Shown here piece by piece: positions 8,048-15,981 of a stretch of DNA of 20,602 nt (position 1 is the first letter of the stretch; each line of letters starts with the position of its first letter). This stretch comes from DATBLE01 sp038248655 (GTDB lineage: Bacteria; Actinomycetota; Thermoleophilia; Gaiellales; Gaiellaceae), in contig JBBRXG010000054.1 of NCBI GenBank assembly GCA_038248655.1, positions 1 through 20,602 on the forward strand, in the 5' to 3' direction. Under the pieces are notes generated by a model. It saw only the letters and a program-made list of their open reading frames with translations, had not been told where the DNA came from and searched no databases. Made by a program: the position numbers and the translations under genes.

Positions 8048-9811
8048 GTGCAGGAACCATTCCAGCCGCTCGCCAACTACGCACTGATCGGCGATCGGCG
8101 AGCCGCCGCGCTGGTTGGCCGCAACGGCTCGATCGACTGGTTCTGCACCCCCTCGATCGCCTCCCGCAGTGTGTTCGCAGCCCTGCTCGACCCTGCGCGG
8201 GGAGGCCGCTTCTGGCTCGCTCCTGAAGAGCCGTACACGAGCCAGCATCGCTATCTGCCGGACACCAACGTGCTCGAGACGACGTTCACGACCGACGGCG
8301 GAACCGTGCGGGTGACTGACTCTCTCAACCTCGACAACGGGACCCAATTGCCCTGGCGGGAGCTCGCCCGGCGCATCGAATGCGACGCCGGGCGTGTGCC
8401 GATGCGCTGGGAAGTCATTCCGCGCTTCGACTACGGCGACACCGCCGGCGTTGCGAGTCGCTGCGGCCGTGCGGTGTGTCTGGCGTCCGAAGGCGGCCAG
8501 ACGCTCGTCCTCACCGCCCGGGGCACAGGCGCGCCGCAACTCGGCGACGGATCGGTGTCGGGCTTCGTCATCCTCTCTGAGGGAGAACGTGCGCTCCTCG
8601 CTTTGCTCGACGTCGGCGACGGACCGCGGGTGCTGATCTCGCCTGAAGCCGTTGAGCGGCGGATAGACGGGACCGCTGCCGACTGGCGACGCTTCGCCGC
8701 CGAGATCGAGTACGAGGGGCCGTGGCGTGACGACGTCGTGCGCAGCGCGCTCGCGCTCGAGCTCCTGGCCGACGCCCCGACCGGGGGGGTCTTCGCCGCC
8801 GCGACGACGTCGCTACCCGAGCAGATCGGCGGGAGTCGGAACTTCGACTACCGGTTCTGCTGGCTGCGCGACATGTCGTTCACTCTCGACGCGCTCCTCA
8901 ACCTCGGCCTGCTCGAGCAGGCGCACGCGAGCTATCTCTGGCTGCTCGGCGCGACCGCTCGCACCCACCCGCGGATGCAGCCGTTCTACACGCTGGACGG
9001 CGGCGCTCATCCCCTCGAGCGGACACTCGACCTGCAGGGTTGGTGCGGAAGCACTCCGGTCCGCGTCGGCAATGGGGCCGCAGGCCAGCTCCAACTCGGG
9101 AACTACGGCGACTTCCTCGGAGCGACCATGCACTACCTCGATCGCGGCCACGTCCTCGATCCGAAGACCGGGGCGCGGATCGCCGATGTGGCGCAGCTCG
9201 TCTGCGCGCTCTGGCGGCACGACGACGCCGGCATCTGGGAACTTCACCAGCACCGGCCCTACACGATCTCGAAGATGAGCTGCTGGGCGGCGCTCGACCG
9301 CGCGATCGAGCTCGCAGCCCGAGGCCAGGTCCCAGCCCAGCACACGGACCGCTGGCGCCGGGAGCGGGACGTCATTCACCGCTATGTCGAGAACGAGTGC
9401 TGGTCGGACCGCCGCCGCGCGTACACGTTCTACGCCGGGACCGACGAGCTCGACGCCAGTGTGGCCGTCGCGACGCGTCTCGGCTACCCGGCGGGCGAGG
9501 GACGGCTCGAATCGACACTGGCCGCGGTTCGCTCGGAGCTCGGCGCCGGTCCGCACCTCTATCGCTACAGCGGTCAAGCCTCGCAGGAAAATTGCTTCGT
9601 CGCCTGTGGCTTCTGGGAGGCGGAAGCCCTCGCCAGGCTCGGCCGCGTCGACGATGCCGCGGCGCTGATCGACGCGCTCGTGCCGCACGCCAACAGCGTC
9701 GGGCTCTGGTCGGAGCAGATCGATCCCAACTCCGGCGATCTGCTCGGGAACATGCCGCAAGCGCTCAGCCACCTCGCATTGATCAATGCCGCCTGCGCGA
9801 CCGTGGGCTGA
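8042..9811 (+). CDS. GH15 family glycosidase (glucoamylase/trehalase type)
   Basis: A 589-aa protein with the full layout of the bacterial GH15 family: an N-terminal beta-sandwich beginning QPLANYALIGDRRAAALVGR, then an (alpha/alpha)6 barrel with FDYRFCWLRDMSFTLDALL (about 265-285), GQLQLGNYGDFL, GIWELHQHRPYTISKMSCW (about 397-415) and SEQIDPNSGDLLGNMPQALS (about 557-576). By family comparison E400 is the likely general acid and E558 the general base. These enzymes release glucose from alpha-glucans or split trehalose by inversion. No signal peptide is present, so it acts in the cytoplasm. GTG 8042 or GTG 8048 may start it; the purine run AAAGGGAG fits 8048 better. The gene ends 3 nt before the stop of the convergent membrane gene. 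Glucose from it could feed the oxidative operon downstream, which is inference. Confidence 0.9.
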   Translation: MFVQEPFQPLANYALIGDRRAAALVGRNGSIDWFCTPSIASRSVFAALLDPARGGRFWLAPEEPYTSQHRYLPDTNVLETTFTTDGGTVRVTDSLNLDNGTQLPWRELARRIECDAGRVPMRWEVIPRFDYGDTAGVASRCGRAVCLASEGGQTLVLTARGTGAPQLGDGSVSGFVILSEGERALLALLDVGDGPRVLISPEAVERRIDGTAADWRRFAAEIEYEGPWRDDVVRSALALELLADAPTGGVFAAATTSLPEQIGGSRNFDYRFCWLRDMSFTLDALLNLGLLEQAHASYLWLLGATARTHPRMQPFYTLDGGAHPLERTLDLQGWCGSTPVRVGNGAAGQLQLGNYGDFLGATMHYLDRGHVLDPKTGARIADVAQLVCALWRHDDAGIWELHQHRPYTISKMSCWAALDRAIELAARGQVPAQHTDRWRRERDVIHRYVENECWSDRRRAYTFYAGTDELDASVAVATRLGYPAGEGRLESTLAAVRSELGAGPHLYRYSGQASQENCFVACGFWEAEALARLGRVDDAAALIDALVPHANSVGLWSEQIDPNSGDLLGNMPQALSHLALINAACATVG

Positions 9812-9814
9812 CCG

Positions 9815-10273
9815 TCAGTCTTCGCTGCTCGCGGCCCGCAACGTCTCCGCGACGCCTATGCCGGCGAAGTAGAGGCTCGTCCCGGCGAGCGGGGTCAGGA
9901 ACCACCCCCATTCCCCGGCGAGCCTGCCCGCGTAGAGGGCGACCGCTGCCCCGAGTGCGAGCGACGCGACGTGGATCGCGCCGGCCCGCAGCAAGCCCCG
10001 GGGTCCCAGGCCGCCATCAGGATGGATCTCGCCACAACGGGTCGTCAGTCGCAGCACCCCGTAGGCTCCGACGGCGCCGGCGCCGAACGCGAGGACGTCG
10101 CCCGGGCGCGGCGTGCCATGACTCTGCGCGGCGAATGCACCGCTCATCCAGATGAGCAGTGAATAGCCGTACGGGATCGCGGCGCTCGCGAGTGTCGTCG
10201 CCAGACCATCCCGTACTTCATGCTCGCAGCCTGTCCGCTGACCGTGTGTGAAAACGCGGGAGGCGCTTCGCAC
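9815..10273 (-). CDS. small polytopic membrane protein, family not recognised
   Basis: The supported part starts near residue LATTLASAAIPYGYSLLIWM and has about four hydrophobic segments: that N-terminal one, VLAFGAGAVGAYGVLRL, RAGAIHVASLALGAAVALYA and FLTPLAGTSLYFAGIGVAET. I cannot assign a function. The start is a problem: the only in-frame GTG is at 10273, giving a 152-aa protein whose first 25 residues are not membrane-like. An ATG at 10221 with a natural position is in the wrong frame (it reads MKYGMVW), as if one base were missing between it and the hydrophobic start. The gene is convergent with GH15 and divergent from the ThDP enzyme gene. The same frame extends far upstream over the ThDP gene, but that part is a shadow. 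Confidence 0.5.
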   Translation of the reverse strand: MRSASRVFTHGQRTGCEHEVRDGLATTLASAAIPYGYSLLIWMSGAFAAQSHGTPRPGDVLAFGAGAVGAYGVLRLTTRCGEIHPDGGLGPRGLLRAGAIHVASLALGAAVALYAGRLAGEWGWFLTPLAGTSLYFAGIGVAETLRAASSED

Positions 10274-10354
10274 TGCGACTTTCGCGGATGAGGTGTCAGC
10301 TGCGGGCTGGCGGGTAACGAGATCTGGAGACCTGGCGACGAGAGGGACGATCCG

Positions 10355-12143
10355 ATGAGCCAGACCACTGCAGACTTCCTCCTTGAGCGCCTCTATGAGA
10401 ACGGCGTGCGGCGCATCTACGGCTACCCCGGGGACGGGATCAACGCGATCGTCGGCGCGCTCGAGCGGTTCAAGGACAAGCTCGAGTTCGTGCAGGTGCG
10501 GCACGAGGAGATGGCGGCGTTCATGGCGTGCGCGCATGCGAAGTGGACGGGCGAGGTCGGTGTCTGCCTCGCGACGTCGGGGCCTGGTGCGATTCATCTG
10601 CTGAACGGCTTGTACGACGCGAAGCTCGATCACAAGCCGGTGCTCGCGATCGTCGGGCAGCAGTCGCGGATGGCGCTCGGCGGCAACTACCAGCAGGAGG
10701 TCGACCTGCAGGTGCTGTTCAAGGATGTCGCGCACGAGTACGTGCACATGGCGACCGACCCCGCGCAGATCCGCCATCTGGTCGATCGTGCGCATCGGAT
10801 CGCGCTCGACCAGCGCGCCGTGACCTGCTTGATCATCCCGAACGATCTCGCCGAGGAAGAGGCGGTCCCGAACCCGCCGGAGAAGCACGGTACCGTGCAC
10901 TCCTCGCCCGGCTGGTTGCGGCCGCGCATCGTCCCGCAGCAGCGCGACTTGCAGCGAGCGGCCGAGATCCTGAACGCGGGCGAAAAAGTGGCGATCCTGA
11001 TCGGGCAGGGCGCGCTTGGCGCGCACGAGCAGGTCGAACAGGCCGCCGACGAGCTCGGCGCGGGTGTCGCGAAAGCGTTGCTCGGAAAGGCCGCGCTCGA
11101 CGACTCGCTCCCGTACTGCACCGGCTCGATCGGGCTGCTCGGGACGAAGCCGAGCTGGACGCTGATGAACGAGTGCGACACGTTCCTGATGGTCGGCTCG
11201 TCGTTTCCCTATTCGGAGTTCCTGCCCGAGCCGGGCAAGGCGCGCGGCGTGCAGATCGACATCGACGGCCGCATGCTCAACATCCGCTACCCGATGGAGT
11301 TGGGGCTCGTCGGCGATGCAAAGTCGACGCTGGAGGAGCTGTTGCCGTTGCTCGAGCGCAAGTCGGAGCGGTCGTGGCGCTCGCAGATCGAGGATGAGGT
11401 CGCTGACTGGTGGCGGCTGATGGAAGACCGTGCGCTGCAGGAGGCCGACCCGATCAATCCGCAGCGGCTCTTCTGGGAGCTGAACAAGTATCTGCCCGAC
11501 GACGCGATCGTCAGTGCCGACTCAGGGTCGTCGGCGAACTGGTACGCCCGCGACGTGAAGCTGAAGCCGTCGCACCTCGCCTCCCTCTCGGGGACACTGG
11601 CAACGATGGGGCCCGGGGTGCCGTACGCGATCGCCGCGAAGTTCACCCACCCGGGACGTCCTGCGCTCGCGCTCGTCGGCGACGGCGCGATGCAGATGAA
11701 CGGGATGGCCGAGCTGATCACGGCCGCCAAGTACTACGACCGCTGGGCGGATCCACGTCTTGTCGTACTGGTGCTGAACAACCAAGACCTGAACCAGGTC
11801 ACCTGGGAGCAGCGCGCGATGGAGGGCGACCCCAAGAACCCGATGACGCAGCGAATCCCCCGACGTCCACTACGCCGACTTCGCGAAGCTGATCGGCCTC
11901 GACGGCGTCCGCGTCGAGACTCCCGACATGATCGACGCAGCCTGGGACGAGGCATTCTCCGCCGACCGCCCGTTCGTGATCGACGCGGTCGTCGACCCCG
12001 ACGTACCGCCGCTGCCGCCTCACATCACGATCGAGCAGGCGCAGCATCTGATGCACGCACTGCGCAAGGGTGACCCGAACGCTCGTGGGATCATGAGCGA
12101 GTCGTTCAAGCAGAAGGTCCTTGAGTTCCTGCCCGGCCGGTGA
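10355..12143 (+). CDS. pyruvate oxidase/acetolactate synthase-like ThDP enzyme, frameshifted at a C run
   Basis: A three-domain thiamin-diphosphate enzyme. The N-terminal Pyr domain has YGYPGDGINAIVGAL and the RHEE catalytic glutamate (E51). The middle domain (from about 190) has the GQGALGAHEQV segment. The C-terminal PP domain has the ThDP/Mg motif GDGAMQMNG (442-450) to LVLNNQDLNQVTWEQR (N475, N476). The closest familiar type is pyruvate oxidase/quinone-dependent pyruvate dehydrogenase, which decarboxylates 2-oxo acids. The frame breaks in a run of five Cs at 11857-11861: the uncorrected frame stops at 12073, while removing one C gives IPDVHYADFAKLIGL and continues to TGA 12143. The extent given assumes that correction, for about 595 aa. 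GAGAGGGA precedes ATG 10355 by about 8 nt. It is the first gene of a six-gene operon, and its stop overlaps the next start as GTGA. The exact substrate is not readable. Confidence 0.85.
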
Positions 12144-13213
12144 GCACGGTCGACGAGCTTTCGGTCTCGTGCGTCACGATCCCGACCGACGCGCCGGAGT
12201 CGGACGGGACGATCGAATGGGACTCGACGACCGTCGTGCTCGTTGAGGCCTGCTCCGGGACGACGCGCGGGCTTGCGTGGACGTACGCGGCGGAGGCGGC
12301 GGCCCACGTGATCGACGACACGCTCGCCGGCGTGGTGCGCGGCCGCTCGACCGATGAGCTCGGTGCGATCTGGCTCGACTGCGGCGCCGCACTGCGCAAC
12401 GTCGGTCGCCCCGGAGTCGCATGGTGCGCGCTCTCGGCGATCGATATCGCGCTGTGGGATTTGCACGCGCGCCTGCTCGACGTGCCCCTCACTTCCCTGC
12501 TGCCGGCCTGCCACGACCGAGTGCCCGTGTACGGCAGCGGCGGCTTCTGCTCGTACAGCCTCGAGCGGATCTCCGAGCAGCTCGGTGACTGGGTCGAGCA
12601 AGGCATCCCGCGTGTGAAGATGACGCTGGGATGCGACCCGGAGGCCGATCCCGCCCGCCTCGACGCCGCACGGGCGGCGATCGGCGACGCCGAGCTCTAT
12701 GTCGACGCGAACGGAGCGTTCTCGATCAAGGAGGCGCTCCGCTGGGCGCGACGCTACGAGGCTGGCTGGGATGTTCGCTGGTTCGAGGAGCCGGTCTCCT
12801 CCGCCGACTTCGCAGGGCTACGCCTGATTCGCGAGCAGACGACGCTCGACGTCGCCGCCGGTGAGTACGCCTACGTCCCGGCTGACTTCCGCAACCTTGT
12901 CGGCTCCGTCGATTGCCTGCAGGCCGACGTCACCCGGTGCGGCGGCTTCAGCGGCCTACAGCGGGCAAACGGCCTCTCGGTCGCACATAACCTCGACCTG
13001 TCGGGGCATTGCGCGCCGCAGCTTGCGGCGCACGCGTTCTGCGGCGTCGACCGGCTGCGCCACCTCGAGTACTTCCACGACCACGTCCGTATCGAGTCGA
13101 TGCTCTTCGACGGCGTGCTCGAGCCGATCGACGGCGCGCTCATCCCGGACCGCACACGACCGGGACACGGCATCGAGCTGAAGCGGGCGGAGGCTGAGCG
13201 GTGGGCCGCGTGA
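12140..13213 (+). CDS. enolase-superfamily (mandelate racemase/sugar-acid dehydratase type) protein
   Basis: A 357-aa protein with the two-domain enolase fold. The barrel carries metal ligands D189 (YVDANGAF), E216 (WFEEP) and E242 (AAGEYAY), and the mandelate-racemase-subgroup His-Asp dyad H290 (LSGHCAPQLAAH) and D263 (QADVTRCGG), plus E310. The spacings match mandelate racemase. The first lysine of the KxK motif is present (K160), but the second position is a threonine (KMT). Members abstract the alpha proton of an acid to give an enolate; many dehydrate sugar acids to 2-keto-3-deoxy acids. It starts at GTG 12140 inside the previous gene's stop (GTGA), so the two are translationally coupled. 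Next to GMC and ThDP enzymes, a sugar-acid dehydratase is the likeliest role. Cytoplasmic. Confidence 0.85.
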   Translation: MSTVDELSVSCVTIPTDAPESDGTIEWDSTTVVLVEACSGTTRGLAWTYAAEAAAHVIDDTLAGVVRGRSTDELGAIWLDCGAALRNVGRPGVAWCALSAIDIALWDLHARLLDVPLTSLLPACHDRVPVYGSGGFCSYSLERISEQLGDWVEQGIPRVKMTLGCDPEADPARLDAARAAIGDAELYVDANGAFSIKEALRWARRYEAGWDVRWFEEPVSSADFAGLRLIREQTTLDVAAGEYAYVPADFRNLVGSVDCLQADVTRCGGFSGLQRANGLSVAHNLDLSGHCAPQLAAHAFCGVDRLRHLEYFHDHVRIESMLFDGVLEPIDGALIPDRTRPGHGIELKRAEAERWAA

Positions 13214-13632
13214 TAAAGCGCCTGCTCGAAAACATCGCGGAGGGCCGCGTGCAGAAGCTGCTCGCCGCCACGATCGCACTGTCCGCACCCGGTCTCGGGC
13301 TCGAGATCTACTTCGAGCACTACAAGGCGTCATTCGGCGACAAGTGGATGTGGACGCCGCTGCTGCTGACGCCGCCGCTGACCGCGGCCGGCGCGGCCGG
13401 GTTCGTCTCCGAGAAGGCAGCCAGAACAGCGCTGCCCGCCGTCTCGGCCCTGTACTTCCTGGACGGCGCCGCCGGCATCCTCACGCACATCCAGGGCATC
13501 CGCAGACGCCCCGGCGGCTTCAAGGAGGCGCACTACAACCTGATCATGGGACCGCCCCTGCTCGCGCCGGGCTCGCTCTGTCTCGTCGGCGGGCTCGGGC
13601 TCGCGGCGGCAATCGTCAAGCGCGAGCGGTGA
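13210..13632 (+). CDS. 4-TM membrane protein, possible anchor of the GMC dehydrogenase
   Basis: A 140-aa protein (143 if GTG 13201 is used) with four likely membrane helices: LLAATIALSAPGLGLEIYF, MWTPLLLTPPLTAAGAAGFV, LPAVSALYFLDGAAGILTHI and LIMGPPLLAPGSLCLVGGLG followed by LAAAIV. The loop between TM3 and TM4 is rich in conserved-looking features: H93 at the end of TM3, then GIRRRPGGF, then H108 before YNLIMGPP. I recall the GI..RPGGF...YN..MGPP pattern in proteins beside GMC oxidoreductases, but I know no published function. GTG 13210 overlaps the stop of the dehydratase gene (GTGA) and is preferred to GTG 13201. Position before subunit 3 and the GMC enzyme suggests a membrane anchor or electron outlet; this is inference. 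Confidence 0.7.
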   Translation: MIKRLLENIAEGRVQKLLAATIALSAPGLGLEIYFEHYKASFGDKWMWTPLLLTPPLTAAGAAGFVSEKAARTALPAVSALYFLDGAAGILTHIQGIRRRPGGFKEAHYNLIMGPPLLAPGSLCLVGGLGLAAAIVKRER

Positions 13633-13639
13633 GGCAGTC

Positions 13640-14344
13640 GTGACCGTCGGCGAGGCACATCCCGACCCGCACCAACTGCCGAAGCAGGAGCGCGGCATCA
13701 CGCCGCAGATGGTAGGGCGCTACCCGCGCCACGACGTCCTCACGCAGACAGATCACTGGGATGAGCTGACACGCGAGGTCGTGCTCGACCGGGTCGTGAA
13801 CGTGCCCTCGATCGTGTATTTCGACCAGGCCGAGGCGCAGACGCTGAAGGCATTCTGCGACGTGGCGACGGCGCAGGACTCCGAGCCCCGCGTGCCGGTG
13901 CTCTCCTACGTCGACGAGAAGCTACAGGCTGGCAAACGCGACGGCTGGCGGTTCTACGACCTCCCCGACGACGGCGAGCTGTGGCGGCTGCTCGCACGCG
14001 GACTCGACGGCGAGGCGCAGGCACAAGGCTTCGACGGCTACGCGGCGGCGTCGCTGGAAACGCAGGTCGACATCGTGCATCGCTTCTCGAACGCCGACCT
14101 GCACGGGGGGGCGTGGGACACGATCAACGTCGCGCGCGCCTTCTCCGTCGTCATGCGCTACATCGCGCAGGCGTTCTACTCCCATCCGTACGCGTGGAAC
14201 GAGATCGGCTTCAGCGGACCGGCGTATCCGCGCGGCTACGCCGCCTTCGGCGCGCCGCATCTCGGCGAGCAGGAGTCGTGGGAGACACGCGAGAGCGTCC
14301 ACTACGACCCCGTAACCGACACGCGCAAGCGAGGTCCCGATTGA
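13640..14344 (+). CDS. gluconate 2-dehydrogenase subunit 3-like protein
   Basis: A 234-aa protein that resembles the small subunit of FAD-dependent gluconate 2-dehydrogenase (subunit-3 family). It has an EAQTLKAFCDVATAQDSEPR segment near residue 60 and the C-terminal AFYSHPYAWNEIGFSGPAYP signature near 185-204. In characterised complexes this subunit associates with the GMC flavoprotein and helps its export or maturation. Here the N-terminus (MTVGEAHPDPHQL) has no twin-arginine signal, so the complex may stay inside the cell. GTG 13640 lies 7 nt after the previous stop, and its own stop overlaps the GMC start by one base (TGATG). The order subunit 3, then GMC is typical of this enzyme type. 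No cytochrome c subunit follows, so the electron acceptor differs or is encoded elsewhere. Confidence 0.75.
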   Translation: MTVGEAHPDPHQLPKQERGITPQMVGRYPRHDVLTQTDHWDELTREVVLDRVVNVPSIVYFDQAEAQTLKAFCDVATAQDSEPRVPVLSYVDEKLQAGKRDGWRFYDLPDDGELWRLLARGLDGEAQAQGFDGYAAASLETQVDIVHRFSNADLHGGAWDTINVARAFSVVMRYIAQAFYSHPYAWNEIGFSGPAYPRGYAAFGAPHLGEQESWETRESVHYDPVTDTRKRGPD

Positions 14345-15981
14345 TGGCGCCGAAGGGCTCGCTGGCGATGCCGACCGACAACGACTCAGCCTTCCTGCTC
14401 GACCGGCACAAGCGGGGCGTGCAGAACCTCGACCAGATGGCCGGTTACCGCGACGACGACGTCGTCGATCTCGTCGTCGTCGGCGCCGGCGCAGGAGGCG
14501 GCGTGCTCGCACAACGCCTCGCGCGCAAGGGCTGGCGGGTCGTCGTGCTCGAAAAAGGGCCGTTCTGGGACCCGGACCGGGACTGGGTGAGCGACGAGAA
14601 GGGTTCGGCGGGCCTCTACTGGACCGAGGAGCGCGTCGTCTCCGGCAGCAACCCGATCCAGATGGGCAAGAACAACTCCGGGGTCGGCGTCGGCGGCTCG
14701 ATGACGCACTTCGCCGGCTACGTACCTCGATTTCACCCGTCCGACTTTGAGGTGCGCTCACGGGACGGTGTCGCGGTCGACTGGCCGATCTCCTACTGGG
14801 ACCTGAAGCCGTCGTTCGAGCGTGTCGAGCGCGAGCTGCCGGTGGCGGGAGAGCACTGGCCCTGGGGAGACCCGCACGACTACCCGCACGGCCCGCACCC
14901 GATCTCGGGCGCCGCTTCTGTCGCCTGGGAGGGCGCACGGCGTTACGGGATCGAGATGAAGGTGGGTCCGGTCTCGATCACAAACGGCGTCTTCGGGAAC
15001 CGGCCCCACTGCATCTACCGGGGCTTCTGCCTCGAAGGCTGCAAGGTGAACGCGAAGGCGTCACCCCTGATCACGCACATCCCCGACGCAATCGAGCACG
15101 GCTGCGAAGTGCGAGCCGGCTGCATGGTGACACGGGTCGAGCTCGAGGACACCGGCGGCAGCGTGACCGGGGTGACCTACGTCTCCGACGGTCGCGAGCG
15201 CTTCCAGCGGGCTGCGGCGGTCGCGGTGTGCGGCTACGCGATCGAGACACCTCGACTGCTGCTCAACTCGGCGTGCCAGAGCCAGCCATACGGGCTCGGC
15301 AACAACGCCGACCAGGTCGGCCGCTATGTGATGGTGCAAGGAGCGACGCAGATGGCGGCGCGTTTCCCGGAGCTGTTGCGGATGTACAAGGCGCCGCCAC
15401 CCGAGGTCTCCTCCGAGCAGTTCTACGAGACCGACGAGCGTCGCGGCTTCGCGCGCGGCTTCTCGATTCAAACCGTCTCGCCGCTGCCGATCGGCTGGGC
15501 CGAGCATGTTCTCGCCGAGGGGCACTGGGGCCAGGCGCTGCGCGAGTACATGCGCGACTACAACCACTGGGCCGTGCTCGGGATCCTGGCGGAGTTCATG
15601 CCCCTCGCGGAAAACCGCGTCACCCTCGCCGACACGACCGATGAGCACGGCATGCCGATCGCGCACTTCAACTACAACCACTGCGAGAACGACGACGCGA
15701 TCCTCGACTATGCCAAGAGGATCCTGCGCGAGATCTGGGAGGGCGCCGGCGCGCAGGAAACGCTGACCGTCGACCGCCACGCCCACCTCGTCGGCGGCGC
15801 CCGGATGGGCGCCACGCCCGAGGATTCGGTTGTCGACAAGAACCACCGCGTCTGGGGGATCGACAACCTCTTCATCGTCGACGGCTCCGTGCTCCCCACC
15901 GAGGGCGCGGCCAACCCCGCCCTCGTGATCATGGCTCTCGCAGACCGTGCCGCAACCCTTCTCGAGGACAAGGCAGCCTGA
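14344..15981 (+). CDS. GMC-family FAD oxidoreductase (gluconate/glucose dehydrogenase-like large subunit)
   Basis: A 545-aa flavoprotein. The FAD-binding motif VVVGAGAGGGVLAQRLA spans about residues 44-60, with the acidic end VVVLEKG (E70). The GMC signature GVGVGGSMTHFAGY lies near 115-128. The catalytic pair is H481 (HLVGGARMG) and N524 (GAANPALVIMALADRA), spaced 43 residues as in glucose oxidase. A cysteine group C223, C229, C233 (CIYRGFCLEGC) resembles the cysteine-rich loop of dehydrogenase-type members and might bind an Fe-S cluster, though it has arginine where relatives often have another cysteine. It oxidises an alcohol or sugar and passes electrons to an acceptor other than oxygen, by analogy. 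No signal peptide is seen. ATG 14344 overlaps the subunit-3 stop; the open frame from 13981 is the shadow of that gene upstream of this start. Confidence 0.92.
   Translation: MAPKGSLAMPTDNDSAFLLDRHKRGVQNLDQMAGYRDDDVVDLVVVGAGAGGGVLAQRLARKGWRVVVLEKGPFWDPDRDWVSDEKGSAGLYWTEERVVSGSNPIQMGKNNSGVGVGGSMTHFAGYVPRFHPSDFEVRSRDGVAVDWPISYWDLKPSFERVERELPVAGEHWPWGDPHDYPHGPHPISGAASVAWEGARRYGIEMKVGPVSITNGVFGNRPHCIYRGFCLEGCKVNAKASPLITHIPDAIEHGCEVRAGCMVTRVELEDTGGSVTGVTYVSDGRERFQRAAAVAVCGYAIETPRLLLNSACQSQPYGLGNNADQVGRYVMVQGATQMAARFPELLRMYKAPPPEVSSEQFYETDERRGFARGFSIQTVSPLPIGWAEHVLAEGHWGQALREYMRDYNHWAVLGILAEFMPLAENRVTLADTTDEHGMPIAHFNYNHCENDDAILDYAKRILREIWEGAGAQETLTVDRHAHLVGGARMGATPEDSVVDKNHRVWGIDNLFIVDGSVLPTEGAANPALVIMALADRAATLLEDKAA

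Noticed and set aside
13981..14343. Upstream extension of the GMC frame
   Set aside because: It overlaps the subunit-3 gene out of frame and is Arg/Ala-rich; ATG 14344 gives the normal family N-terminus.
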